From contig JAGHYV010000007.1 of the NCBI GenBank assembly GCA_017743475.1, positions 1 to 64,000 on the forward strand: a stretch of DNA of 64,000 nucleotides, in the 5' to 3' direction. Position 1 is the first letter of the stretch; each line of letters starts with the position of its first letter. This document shows, one piece after another, positions 26,221 to 35,239 of this stretch. Position numbers and translations under genes: made by a program. Under the pieces are notes generated by a model that was not told the DNA's origin, did no database searches, and saw only the letters and a program-made list of their open reading frames with translations. The stretch comes from Roseiflexus sp. Its GTDB lineage: Bacteria; Chloroflexota; Chloroflexia; Chloroflexales; Roseiflexaceae.

Positions 26221-28419
26221 TCACCCGAAACGGACGGGATGTAGGCTCCCGGTTGCCCATAGCACTTGCACGTTCCCAAACGGCGCCGTCAGATCGAAAA
26301 CGACGTAGCGGCTGCCGTTGGCATCTTCAATTGCATAGTCCTGCGGCGTGGCGTTCAACATAACCAGGGATGGCGCGGTAACATGTTCAGGAAGTGGTAC
26401 ACGGAGATAGATGCGCTCACCCGAACCGGTCACATGGATCTCGACGCCGTCCTCCATCCGGCGCCATCGGTAGGCGACATATCCGTCGGAGGCGGCATAG
26501 CGCGCCGTTACCTGTGCCTGATCCACGTCATGGGTGAAGATCCAGCGCGGGCTGAGCGTCACCTCGCGATAAAGCGCGCCACGATCTTCAACACCCGCTG
26601 CACCCTCGATCAACGCGCCGAGCATTGCTGATGCGCCCCATCCATCAGTTGGCAGCGTGTCCTCGCCGGAGATGCCTGGATTGCCAGCAGGGTAGTACCA
26701 GAGATAGGACGCACCAGTGGTACTGATTAGAAAATAGTAGCGGTGCAGGATCTCGAAAGCGTAGCGCTCCGCGCCATAGCGGAATGCGCCGCGTGCCAGT
26801 TCGCCGCCGACTAGCGGCATCAATCCGCCGTTGACGTATTCGCCAGGACGCTCGCCAGGACGCCCAGCAAGCCCGAAACTGCCTGGCGGAAATGGCGGAT
26901 CGATGCTGTACCATTCAGCAAACGTCTCACCGCGCTGCAACCCGCGCCTGAAATATTCGTCGACAATCGCCCGTCCCTGGTTGCGACTCAGGACCTGACG
27001 GTTTAGCGCATATGCATTTGAAAGGCTGAGTTGAGCAGCTTCATCGATACCTGGTGTGTCAAACGGTTCCAGCGGCACAAAGTGGGTGTAGAAGCGTCCA
27101 TTCCAGCTCAGCGCGTTCAGACGCTCCATGATCCCATCTGCTTCGGCACGCCACCGGTGCGCCAGTGCTGGATCGCCGACCCGTTCTTCGATCCGCGCCA
27201 GTAATTCAAGTGCGTGCGCCAGACCGGTGTTGTCGCCGTGGAAAATGCCCCAGATCGTCTGATTGTCGATCCAGTGCCGCGGCGCTGGTTTGCCGGTGGT
27301 TGGGTCGGTCGTGGTCGGACCGTAGGCGAAATCCCAGGTGTCAATAGTATAGGGGCGCTTGACCAATCTGTATTGTGTGTCCCATCGAAGCGGATCGTTC
27401 AGGGTATAGCGCACGGCACGGCGCATAGCATCGAGATTGGTTCGCAGCCAGGCGTCATTGCCGGTTGCCTGCCAGGCTTCGTAAACTGCCTGCACGAAGA
27501 GGTATTCAACATCTGCCTCGACTTCTTTGCGCAGCGGATGCATAACACCAACTGAAGGGCGTGCGAGAACATCGGGGAAACTGCCATCGGGTCGCTGAGC
27601 TTGTCGAAAGGCATCGATCAGGCTGGTGACATCCTTCTCGAAATAGCGAAATCCGCGCGCCTGGTATGTGTGATCGCGCAACCAGAGCAGCGGATTGTCG
27701 GGCGAACGATACCCGCGCACCGGTATGCCGTCAAGGTCGTATTCGAGCACACACTGTTCCATGAAGCGACGAATCATGGGGTAGAGGGCATCAAAGCGCT
27801 CCTGACCAGTTATCAGCGTCGTCTCGGCATCGAGCGTGTAGAGATGGCTTGAACCGCCCGCAATTGCACCATCGATGATCAGCAGGGCGCTGTGTGCGCC
27901 AGTTGCGCCGCCCGGCTGCACGGCAATGGTCCCGGCCCCATCGACGATGTCAATCACCCGGCGTTCGATCCGGCGCGCCCGTCCATCGTAGAGATACAGA
28001 ATCGCACGACCATGGTAGCCCGGCGCTGCAATCCGAATCTCGACAGGGGTCAGTGGTAGCGCATTGGCTGGCGCCATCAGCGTTGCGCGCCATGGCGAGG
28101 CGGGCAAGTGTTCGAGTTCGGCGGGAGAACCGTGCGCCCAACCAGACGGCAGAGGGAGCACAGTCAATCCATCGGGGCGCAACGCGATCAAGCCGCGGCG
28201 GTATACTTTTGTCGGCATCCCGTCCAGGAAAATCGGCGCACTGACGGGTTCACCGAGGGTAGCCGCGCTGCCAGAGCGTGTCCAGTAATCGGTGAAGACA
28301 TCGGCGGTTGGTGATGAAGGGATCGGCGATGGAGACGATGGCGTTGACGGATCGATGGGTGCTGTGGAACAGGCGGCGACCATGAGCAGCGCAATGAAGA
28401 GCAAGAGATGATGTTTCAC
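26221..28419 (-). CDS. Secreted lipoprotein with six-hairpin glycosidase domain
   Basis: The product of about 732 residues has a lipoprotein signal, HHLLLFIALLMVAACST, then a Pro/Ser linker. Residues of about 230-600 resemble alpha-barrel (six-hairpin) glycosidases: WLRDHTYQARGFRYF, RPDGSFPDV, DNQTIWGIFHGDN, EWYSIDPPFPPGSFG. A beta-sandwich-like end follows. It probably trims an extracellular glycan. GTG at 28419 is proposed as start because it gives a compact lipoprotein signal; the frame runs to ATG 28449 through a simple repeat. No strong Shine-Dalgarno site is seen. Substrate unknown. Confidence 0.75.
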   Translation of the reverse strand: MKHHLLLFIALLMVAACSTAPIDPSTPSSPSPIPSSPTADVFTDYWTRSGSAATLGEPVSAPIFLDGMPTKVYRRGLIALRPDGLTVLPLPSGWAHGSPAELEHLPASPWRATLMAPANALPLTPVEIRIAAPGYHGRAILYLYDGRARRIERRVIDIVDGAGTIAVQPGGATGAHSALLIIDGAIAGGSSHLYTLDAETTLITGQERFDALYPMIRRFMEQCVLEYDLDGIPVRGYRSPDNPLLWLRDHTYQARGFRYFEKDVTSLIDAFRQAQRPDGSFPDVLARPSVGVMHPLRKEVEADVEYLFVQAVYEAWQATGNDAWLRTNLDAMRRAVRYTLNDPLRWDTQYRLVKRPYTIDTWDFAYGPTTTDPTTGKPAPRHWIDNQTIWGIFHGDNTGLAHALELLARIEERVGDPALAHRWRAEADGIMERLNALSWNGRFYTHFVPLEPFDTPGIDEAAQLSLSNAYALNRQVLSRNQGRAIVDEYFRRGLQRGETFAEWYSIDPPFPPGSFGLAGRPGERPGEYVNGGLMPLVGGELARGAFRYGAERYAFEILHRYYFLISTTGASYLWYYPAGNPGISGEDTLPTDGWGASAMLGALIEGAAGVEDRGALYREVTLSPRWIFTHDVDQAQVTARYAASDGYVAYRWRRMEDGVEIHVTGSGERIYLRVPLPEHVTAPSLVMLNATPQDYAIEDANGSRYVVFDLTAPFGNVQVLWATGSLHPVRFG

Positions 28420-28978
28420 GGTGGTGAAGAACTGAGAACCAAGAACCAAGAATCAGGAACTGAGAACCGAGAACCCGCGCTTTTGCAGATACAACCACGG
28501 GAGCAATCCGGTTCCGGGCATTGTACCACACTTGCCGGTCATTCTATGACGCTGTGACATCGTATCCAGCTGCACGCCACAGGAGTGATTGGAACACACT
28601 CGCTGGCAGCGACCTGACCAGCCAGTTGCGCAACAGACACTAGGCTGGATAGACTATTTGTGCGCCTGCGCCGATGGACCACTCAGCAGCACGCGCTGCA
28701 TTCCCGGTTCAATACGGTTACGAAGCGATAACATCTAATTATCATAACTCTACCTGCAAGCCTTGATCATGCGGTATCATATAAAAGTAGAGGGATGACT
28801 CCGCCCAGAATGCGGTCAGTCATCCCTTACGCATATGTGCCTCTAAATCGAGATGGGTAATGCCGCAGAGTCATAGAACACCATACTCTAGCGGTTGACA
28901 GAGCTGCAATGATGCGCCCGAGGAGCACTGGCAACGTCGCTGGTGTGCAATGTTAGCACAAACAAGGAGGCTCTCCCG
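28420..28978. other. Divergent intergenic region with short repeats and a hairpin
   Basis: No gene is recognisable over about 560 bases. Next to the glycosidase start are repeats of GAACTGAGAACC/AAGAACC (28428-28480). The middle is AT-richer. A long hairpin lies at 28791-28827. The strong GGAGG site of the SnoaL-like gene is at the right end. Confidence 0.55.
28791..28827. terminator. Hairpin with 10-base perfect stem
   Basis: AGGGATGACT and AGTCATCCCT pair perfectly; the inner CCGC/GCGG extends the stem. It lies between divergent genes, where a terminator would not be expected, so it may be regulatory or a relic. A similar GGATGAC..GTCATCC hairpin occurs near 42.0 kb. Confidence 0.45.
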
Positions 28979-29413
28979 ATGTATGTCGAAGCCCATCGCG
29001 CGATCGCGCGATATGCCGCCGAAGCGGTGTGGAATCAGGGACGCCTGGAGGTCATCGACGACGTTTTTGATCCCAACTTCATCAACCACGATCCATCGGC
29101 GCAACAGGTGCGCAGTGCGAAAACGCTCAAGCGCTGGATTGAGCGGTTGCGCATTGCGTTCCCAGATATGCGCATGACAATCGAAGACCTGATTGCTGAA
29201 GGTGATCGGGTCGTGATTCGCTGGAAATGGACAGGAACGCACACTGGATTCTTTGGGTCGATCCCTCCTAGCTACAATGCCGTTACCCTGCACGGTATCA
29301 CGATTGAGCGATTTGCCAATGGCAAGATTGCCGAGGCTTGGTGGAGTTACGATGGCTCGGCGATGATGTTGCAGATTGGGGCATTTCCGATGGCGCTGGA
29401 GGTTGGACGCTGA
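28979..29413 (+). CDS. SnoaL-like ester cyclase/polyketide cyclase family protein
   Basis: The 144-residue protein has the NTF2-like SnoaL layout: AVWNQGRLEVIDDVFDPNFI, PDMRMTIEDLIAEGDRVV, RWKWTGTHTG, and IAEAWWSYD. Such small alpha+beta barrels bind or isomerise hydrophobic substrates. ATG at 28979 follows GGAGG; an in-frame ATG 12 codons earlier lacks support. It is monocistronic as far as can be seen, with a convergent gene downstream. Substrate unknown. Confidence 0.85.
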   Translation: MYVEAHRAIARYAAEAVWNQGRLEVIDDVFDPNFINHDPSAQQVRSAKTLKRWIERLRIAFPDMRMTIEDLIAEGDRVVIRWKWTGTHTGFFGSIPPSYNAVTLHGITIERFANGKIAEAWWSYDGSAMMLQIGAFPMALEVGR

Positions 29414-29489
29414 AGGTGGTCGGTGGAAGGTGACAGGTGAAAGACGACATTCGGTCTTTCCCCTGGTATGCGCCTGGCGCGGCACCGCT

Positions 29490-31562
29490 TCAATCGGCGG
29501 CACGCTCCTTTTGCACTGTTATCACCGTAAGCCACGCCAGCGCTGCCAGAGCAACTGCAAACATCACTGCCGAGAGCATTGGCCACCACGGAACTGTGTT
29601 GGGCCAGATCAGCAGGTTGGTTGCCTGGGCAATGGTCAACAGCAGAACAATTCCTCGCGTGTGGCGCGACGATTGACCAGCGATGGCGCAGGCGATCAGC
29701 AGCGCCGCCGTGATGGTCACCATGTATTGCGGACTGAATACCCGGTTCAACAGCAGGAATGCTGCCGGTGCAAGCGCTGCCAATGCCGCCGGACGCCATG
29801 TGGATGACGGAAAACGCAGTGCGCTCAGGATCAGGCTCGCGAGAACGATACCCTGCACGCCAACGGCAATCCCCATCATCGTCCCGCCAGTTTCCACCGA
29901 TCCCCACGGCGCCGGAAGACGCGCCCAATACTCCGGGTCAGTCGTCAACACTGCCAGAAACCATACGCTTTCACCGGTAATGGCGCGCCTACCCTGGATC
30001 AGGTACGGCGCAAGAAAGCGTTCTCCATCGATTAGCGCGAATGGGAGTGCTGTCGCAGCAACTGCTGCACACAGACCGCCGCCAAATGCCAGGATATACG
30101 CGTAGCGGCGGTCTTCCCGTGAACTGAGATGCGCCAGCGCCAGTGCTGGCGCCGCCAGCCAGGGCGTCCATTTCAGGGCGCCGCCGATACCAAGCGCCGC
30201 ACCGCTCCACACTATACGTCGGTGTGTATGTGCCGCCAGTCCAAGTGCCAGAAATGCTGTTGGCAACGGATCGTATTTGCCATGCCAGAAGGGGAGCAGC
30301 AGCGGCGAGAGCGCATAGAAGCAAGCCAGCTCAGTATTCCCGCTGGTTGAAGATGAAGATCGCCGCTTACTCATGCTCCAGATCGCCCAGACGATGAGCA
30401 GGTCAGCGACTGTGTTGCAGATCGGCAGTGCCAGTGCGAACAGTTCACGGCTCGTGGGCAGCGCCAGAATCGCCCAAGGTATCAGTGCGCCGGAAGGGTA
30501 CTCGACCACTGGCAACCCCAACTCCAGTGTTGCGCGTCCGTAGTTGTAGAAAAGTTCAACATCCGGGTCACTGCCGATCTCCCCACAGAGCAACCGTGTT
30601 GTCAGCGCTGCCAGGCGAACGACCAGTGCGATCTGCAGCACCCCCGAAAGCGTCAGGGTTCGTCCGATATTATGCCACATACCCCACACGACGCACGCTG
30701 CCTGTGCTGCAATTACTGCTACGCTCCAATCCCCTCGTGCAACACCTGTCACTAGAAGCGCATCGAGCGCCACGCCGCCGGACGCCACCAATAGTGCAGG
30801 TCGACAATCAGCTGTTGGCACATGGCGCGGTTCCCGGCGTTCCAGCCAGGCAAACAGGAACGCCACACCCCCCAGAAGAACGGCGTAGAACGGCAGAAAT
30901 GGAACTGTGCGCGCTGGCAGCCAGACCCACAGCACGCCACATCCCCCAATGACTGCCAGCGCAACGGCGGTTCGCCCTATCAGGCTTATAGCATTGCGTC
31001 CGATCAGGCTGGCAACCAGACCGATCGCCAGCAATGCGAGGACATGCTGCACTGATGGGAGCGCTAGCATCCGGGCAGATGCCACGCTGGCGCGGTAGAC
31101 AAGCACGCCAAGATTGCGACGGTCGTTGGGCGGCTTCCACGTGTCGCTCTGAATCGTGATGTGGAAGGCATCACCCGACAGCAGATCAGGGCGAAGCAGC
31201 AGCAGGTAACGGCGAGGGGCATCCGACAGCGTTCCTGTGACCGATGTTGTAGCAACCGCCAGAGTAACCGATGGAGAGGGCGTTTCAGGGGGGCGGGGCG
31301 CTGCCATAACGATCTCGACGACGACTGGCACGCCATAACCGGAAGCAATCAACGTCACACGCGCATCGCCGTCAGTCCACCGAAACGAACCGTATCCATC
31401 ACGTTCGCGTGTCTCGAAGCCGCGGGCGCACCCGACATCCTCGCCAGCGCCGACGTCGCACGTTGGCGGAGGAGCGATAGAAGTTGCGACAGCAGCCGTC
31501 AGCAGTGCCGCCAGTATCAGTGTGATGCCATGAAGCCAGGCGCATCGTTGTACTCTGTTCAC
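29490..31562 (-). CDS. Polytopic membrane protein, GT87/DUF2029-like mannosyltransferase type
   Basis: The product of about 690 residues has an N-terminal helix and a small extracytoplasmic beta-rich region, then about twelve membrane segments. IGSDPDVELFYNYG and VEYPSGALIPW resemble the acidic loop and the following proline segment of GT-C family 87 proteins that use polyprenyl-phosphate mannose. GTG at 31562 was chosen because a longer frame would overlap the FAH gene by about 130 bases; no clear Shine-Dalgarno site supports it. It follows the FAH gene by 10 bases and may share its transcript. Confidence 0.7.
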   Translation of the reverse strand: MNRVQRCAWLHGITLILAALLTAAVATSIAPPPTCDVGAGEDVGCARGFETRERDGYGSFRWTDGDARVTLIASGYGVPVVVEIVMAAPRPPETPSPSVTLAVATTSVTGTLSDAPRRYLLLLRPDLLSGDAFHITIQSDTWKPPNDRRNLGVLVYRASVASARMLALPSVQHVLALLAIGLVASLIGRNAISLIGRTAVALAVIGGCGVLWVWLPARTVPFLPFYAVLLGGVAFLFAWLERREPRHVPTADCRPALLVASGGVALDALLVTGVARGDWSVAVIAAQAACVVWGMWHNIGRTLTLSGVLQIALVVRLAALTTRLLCGEIGSDPDVELFYNYGRATLELGLPVVEYPSGALIPWAILALPTSRELFALALPICNTVADLLIVWAIWSMSKRRSSSSTSGNTELACFYALSPLLLPFWHGKYDPLPTAFLALGLAAHTHRRIVWSGAALGIGGALKWTPWLAAPALALAHLSSREDRRYAYILAFGGGLCAAVAATALPFALIDGERFLAPYLIQGRRAITGESVWFLAVLTTDPEYWARLPAPWGSVETGGTMMGIAVGVQGIVLASLILSALRFPSSTWRPAALAALAPAAFLLLNRVFSPQYMVTITAALLIACAIAGQSSRHTRGIVLLLTIAQATNLLIWPNTVPWWPMLSAVMFAVALAALAWLTVITVQKERAAD

Positions 31563-31572
31563 AAAGGAGATC

Positions 31573-32574
31573 TCATGCAACAATACGGTTGCGGAGAACA
31601 CCCAACCCGGCAGCCTCAAGCTCAACCAGATCATCAGGTTTGAGCCAGGGTCCCTGTCCGTCGGTGGCCTCGAGCAGCGAACCGCCAATAGCACCACAGG
31701 CAATCACGTCGCCGGGGAACAGGGTGCACCCTTCAGAAGCAGCAGCAATCATCTGGGCGAAAGAGTACGTTAGATCGCGAAGGTTGCCGCGCGACTGTTC
31801 GACGCCGTTGACGCGAGCTATCAGGGTCAGGTTGAACTGACCATCGTCGAGGGCGTATTCCTGAAGTTCGTCCGGCGTGGCAAGCCAGGGACCGATGGAG
31901 GTCGCTGCATCTTTACTCTTGCTGAAGGCAAACCCGGCGATCAGTTCCTCGCGCTGGATGTCACGTGCTGTCCAATCATTGAGCAGCAGATATCCGGCAA
32001 TATAATCGTTGGCCTCTTCGGGGGAAATGTCGCTTCCGCTGCGACCAATAACGCACGCTACTTCGAGTTCGTAATCGAAGGCGACAGTGCGTGGGAGCGG
32101 CACATGGGCTTCGGGGCCATACATGGCTGCGTGGTTGCCAAAGGCGAAGAGCGGACGTTCATACCAGAAATAGGGAATACCGCTGCTGTGCAGATGGGCA
32201 AGCGCCGCCATGTGTCGTTCGCTGGACTCAAAGCAGCGCAGGCTGGAAGGGCGCGGCAATGGCGGCAGTAGGCGCGCCTCGTCAAGCGGGATAAGCATTT
32301 CGACGCCGCCGATCATCAAAGAACCGTACTGCGGAACGAGATGCTCATCATCCACACTGCCGATCTGATCAATGACCGCCGCCACAATCTCTGCTGCCCC
32401 ATCGAGACCCATGCCATCCGGCACGCCATCCAGCACATCAAGCAAACTCCAGGGTGGCTGAGGTGGATCTTCGAAGACAAGCGGCGCAGCTGCCGCCAGG
32501 TCGATAATGGTACTACCGAGCAGCACGCCAACCCGCGGCTGGCGATCAATGAACTGAAAGGTGACCAGACGCAT
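31573..32574 (-). CDS. Fumarylacetoacetate hydrolase (FAH) family protein
   Basis: The 333-residue protein contains the FAH core: FAFGNHAAMYGPEAHVPLP, DYELEVACVIGR, YLLLNDWTARDIQREE, SKSKDAATSIGPW, and ending GDVIACGAIGG. Metal-dependent members cleave or decarboxylate 2-oxo acids from aromatic breakdown. AAGGAGTG precedes the ATG. It is divergent from the C26 amidohydrolase gene with a 124-base gap that should hold both promoters. The particular substrate is not evident. Confidence 0.9.
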   Translation of the reverse strand: MRLVTFQFIDRQPRVGVLLGSTIIDLAAAAPLVFEDPPQPPWSLLDVLDGVPDGMGLDGAAEIVAAVIDQIGSVDDEHLVPQYGSLMIGGVEMLIPLDEARLLPPLPRPSSLRCFESSERHMAALAHLHSSGIPYFWYERPLFAFGNHAAMYGPEAHVPLPRTVAFDYELEVACVIGRSGSDISPEEANDYIAGYLLLNDWTARDIQREELIAGFAFSKSKDAATSIGPWLATPDELQEYALDDGQFNLTLIARVNGVEQSRGNLRDLTYSFAQMIAAASEGCTLFPGDVIACGAIGGSLLEATDGQGPWLKPDDLVELEAAGLGVLRNRIVA

Positions 32575-32698
32575 GGCTCACTCCTTCGGGTGCGCTGCGT
32601 GCGGATCATAGCCGCCACTGGCACGAGTGTCAAATCCGAATGTGGAACGAGATGGTACAATATATCTACAAAAAGTCCGCTCAATCAAGGAGTTCCAT

Positions 32699-33454
32699 GT
32701 GTCTCACACGCACCGCCCGATCATCGGCATTCCATGCCTGGTTGGTATCGCTTACTTCGCCCGAGACGACGCCTGGTTTCCCAAAATCTACGGGAACGTT
32801 ATTGATTATCTCCAGGCAATCGAAGCAGCCGGAGGCGCTCCGCTGCTCATCCATCTCACAACAAATGATGACGTGCTGAACACCCTCTATCAGCAGATCG
32901 ACGGATTGCTCCTGGCTGGCGGCGAAGATATCGATCCCGCCTCCTACGGTGCTCCGCGCCACCCGCGACTGGGCAACCCCGATCCCTTGCAGGACGATGT
33001 CGAAATCAAACTGACCCGACGTGCACTCCAGGACGGGAAGCCGATCCTGGCGATCTGTCGTGGCATTCAACTCCTGAATGTAGCGCTCGGTGGTACGTTG
33101 TATCAGGACATTCCTTCTGAGATTTCAGGCGCTCTGAACCACAATGAATCGACCGACCAGCAGGACATGCGATACTTGGCGCACCCTATCGTTATCGAAC
33201 CCAACTCGCGGCTGGCGGATCTGCTTGGCGCAACCGAAGCGATGGTCAATACCGTGCATCACCAGGCGCTGCGCGATGTTGCGCCAGCGCTGCGCGTCAC
33301 TGCTTGCGCTCCAGATGGCGTCATCGAAGCGGTCGAAGCAGGATCATCAGCTTGGGTCGTGGGCGTACAATGCCATCCAGAGATGCTGTGGAACGGCACC
33401 GATCCGCGCTGGGCGCGAGTGTTCCAGGCATTCGTGCAGGCAGCGAGAGGGTGA
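32699..33454 (+). CDS. Class I glutamine amidotransferase, peptidase C26 (gamma-glutamyl-GABA hydrolase-like)
   Basis: The 251-residue protein has LLLAGGEDIDPASYG, the nucleophile elbow LAICRGIQLLNVALGG, and the histidine motif VNTVHHQALRD and GVQCHPEM. PuuD-type enzymes hydrolyse gamma-glutamyl amides in polyamine breakdown. GTG at 32699 is chosen for the AGGAG six bases upstream and because the family begins near HRPIIGIPC; the frame opens at 32627. TACAAT at 32656-32661 may be its -10 box, though no good -35 was found. Confidence 0.88.
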   Translation: MSHTHRPIIGIPCLVGIAYFARDDAWFPKIYGNVIDYLQAIEAAGGAPLLIHLTTNDDVLNTLYQQIDGLLLAGGEDIDPASYGAPRHPRLGNPDPLQDDVEIKLTRRALQDGKPILAICRGIQLLNVALGGTLYQDIPSEISGALNHNESTDQQDMRYLAHPIVIEPNSRLADLLGATEAMVNTVHHQALRDVAPALRVTACAPDGVIEAVEAGSSAWVVGVQCHPEMLWNGTDPRWARVFQAFVQAARG

Positions 33455-33458
33455 ACGT

Positions 33459-34409
33459 TCAAGGTTTATAACTCCCGCCATGCAGCGGTCTGCCAGCGAT
33501 CAGGTTCTCCAGTGCTGGTGTTATTTCCTCGCGGGTAATGCCCCCCTCGTACCGGGCGACGATCGTGCCGTTCGCATCGATCAGAAACAACCATGGTTCC
33601 GATTGCAATCCCCAGGCAATCATTGGATCGGAAAGCCCTACGTTGCGCTCTTCGAGCGTGGGTGCACGCCCTTCCTGCGCCAGCTTCTGGAAGACCGCGG
33701 ATTGCGCTTCAAACGACTCGCGGAACGGGTGGCGGAAAACCTCGACATGGATGAAGTTGATGCGATCACCGTAGATTTTCTGCAACCCCTGCATTACACT
33801 CAGGCTGGGAGCGCATACCGCTGTGCGACAGAACGCTGGCGTCGCGAACAGAAGCGCCGTTGGCTTACCGTTCTGCAGTGCTGCATCCAGGCTGATCTGG
33901 TACATTGAAAGGTCGTCGACCCGCCCAGACGAAAGATACGATGGATCGGGCACATCACGCACGGTCAATGTTTTGACGGGTATTGCCTTATCGCCAACAT
34001 TCGGTACGTCCGAACGTTCTTTGACTTCGAGACGCAACCGTGCAACCGTCGGTTCTGATTGACCGCTGAGCGTTGTTTGCACCTCGATCCCCCAATTCCC
34101 CGCCCGGTCGAATGTCGGATAGGCGACGTAGATGGCTGCGGGAAGCCCCTGACCATAGTAGATCGCATCGGTCTCGAACCTGACTGGTGAACTGGTATCG
34201 TTCAGATCGAAGAAGCGCAGATGAATCTTCGCGCCCGGATCATTGACCGGCGAACCATCGCGGATCAGACCCAGCGCAATGCGATTCGGACCGACAACCG
34301 CTTCGGTGAAGGCGAAGACTGGCGTCACCTGACCGGAACGCGTCGGCTGCTGCGCGCATGCGCCGAGGAGCAGCGCCAGCAGAAGGAATATCAGCAATCT
34401 GAAACGCAT
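33459..34409 (-). CDS. Lipoprotein with C-terminal thioredoxin-like fold
   Basis: The product of about 316 residues has a lipobox LLLGACAQ, an immunoglobulin-like middle region, and a C-terminal thioredoxin-like domain. There, FATPAFCRTAVCAPS holds two cysteines in a CX4C spacing instead of the usual CX2C, and PWLFLIDANGTIVARYEGG matches the cis-Pro and last strands of such folds. It would act outside the cytoplasmic membrane. ATG at 34409 follows AGGA. It overlaps nothing downstream and follows the Uma2 gene by 16 bases. A CcdA-type membrane gene lies 2 kb away and could supply reductant. Confidence 0.75.
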   Translation of the reverse strand: MRFRLLIFLLLALLLGACAQQPTRSGQVTPVFAFTEAVVGPNRIALGLIRDGSPVNDPGAKIHLRFFDLNDTSSPVRFETDAIYYGQGLPAAIYVAYPTFDRAGNWGIEVQTTLSGQSEPTVARLRLEVKERSDVPNVGDKAIPVKTLTVRDVPDPSYLSSGRVDDLSMYQISLDAALQNGKPTALLFATPAFCRTAVCAPSLSVMQGLQKIYGDRINFIHVEVFRHPFRESFEAQSAVFQKLAQEGRAPTLEERNVGLSDPMIAWGLQSEPWLFLIDANGTIVARYEGGITREEITPALENLIAGRPLHGGSYKP

Positions 34410-34425
34410 AGACATGTCCTGGCTA

Positions 34426-35031
34426 TTATGCATCGAAAATATCATCAACCGCGATGCCAAATCCATCAAGCAGTTTTGAGATTGCGCGCTGACCCCGGTG
34501 AAAGATGCCATGCAGCGCATATTCATGCAGCGTGAGAACCGTTACCGTCTCATCAAGCGGATTGACGATCCAGTATTCGGGAATGCCTGCTTCGGCGTAG
34601 TCGCGCACCTTTTCCTCAGTATCGCGCTCCGGTCGGTCAGGGCTGACAACTTCAACGACGAGATCGGTGCCAAGCCAGAAGGCGTCCTGATACCGGGGAT
34701 CACTGGCAGATCGCAATAGGAGAATGTCGGGTTCGCGGAACTTGCCCGGACGCAGCCGCAGACGCAGGGGCGCCACCAGCACTTTCCAGCCTGTCGGCTG
34801 CACTGCCGTCTTGAACTGTTCGTACAGCAGCAACAGAATCGTCTGATGACGACTGGTCGGAATCGGCAGCACCTCGATAGAGCCGTCTGCAAACTCGATC
34901 AAATGGTTGGTCTGTTCGGTCAATCGCAGGTACTGCTGCTCCGTCCAGAGTCCCTGAAGCGGCGCAAGATCGGCTTCCAGCCCGTCGCTGCGCGTGATTT
35001 TCAATGAATTAGCATGCGATTCGACTGTCAT
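34426..35031 (-). CDS. Uma2/DUF820 family PD-(D/E)XK nuclease-like protein
   Basis: The 201-residue protein shows the Uma2 pattern: LTEQTNHLIEFADGSIEVLP, HQTILLLLYEQF, FREPDILLL, and DLVVEVVSPD...KVRDYAEAGIPEYW. These match the acidic and lysine positions of a restriction-endonuclease fold. The family is hugely amplified in Chloroflexota and cyanobacteria and has no firmly known role. ATG at 35031 follows GAGGAAGG. A broken relative occurs at 62.9-63.5 kb. Confidence 0.88.
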   Translation of the reverse strand: MTVESHANSLKITRSDGLEADLAPLQGLWTEQQYLRLTEQTNHLIEFADGSIEVLPIPTSRHQTILLLLYEQFKTAVQPTGWKVLVAPLRLRLRPGKFREPDILLLRSASDPRYQDAFWLGTDLVVEVVSPDRPERDTEEKVRDYAEAGIPEYWIVNPLDETVTVLTLHEYALHGIFHRGQRAISKLLDGFGIAVDDIFDA

Positions 35032-35081
35032 GAGCCTTCCTCGCTCACCGACCAGATTCCTGTACATGTATAGTACCACCT

Positions 35082-35118
35082 TAAACGTTCAACGTTCCAA
35101 CCTTCAACCTTCAACGTT
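35082..35118. repeat. Short heptad repeat (TTCAACG type)
   Basis: ACGTTCAACGTTCCAACCTT and following bases are variants of a 7-base unit. The same unit occurs near 9.58, 9.74 and 57.56 kb. It lies in the spacer between the Uma2 gene and the FAD oxidoreductase. Confidence 0.6.
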
Positions 35119-35239
35119 CCCAGCCTCCCCCGCGCAGCAGACATTCTTGTGGTAGGATTCTCGGAGAGCATATCACGCTTTTCGGACATCACCCGCCGGA
35201 TCGATGACCCCGGATGTCCGGTCATATAAGGAGAGGATC

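Noticed and set aside
28791-28827. Factor-independent terminator
   Set aside because: The stem is strong but has no T tract and lies between divergent gene starts, so it was left as a hairpin of unknown role.
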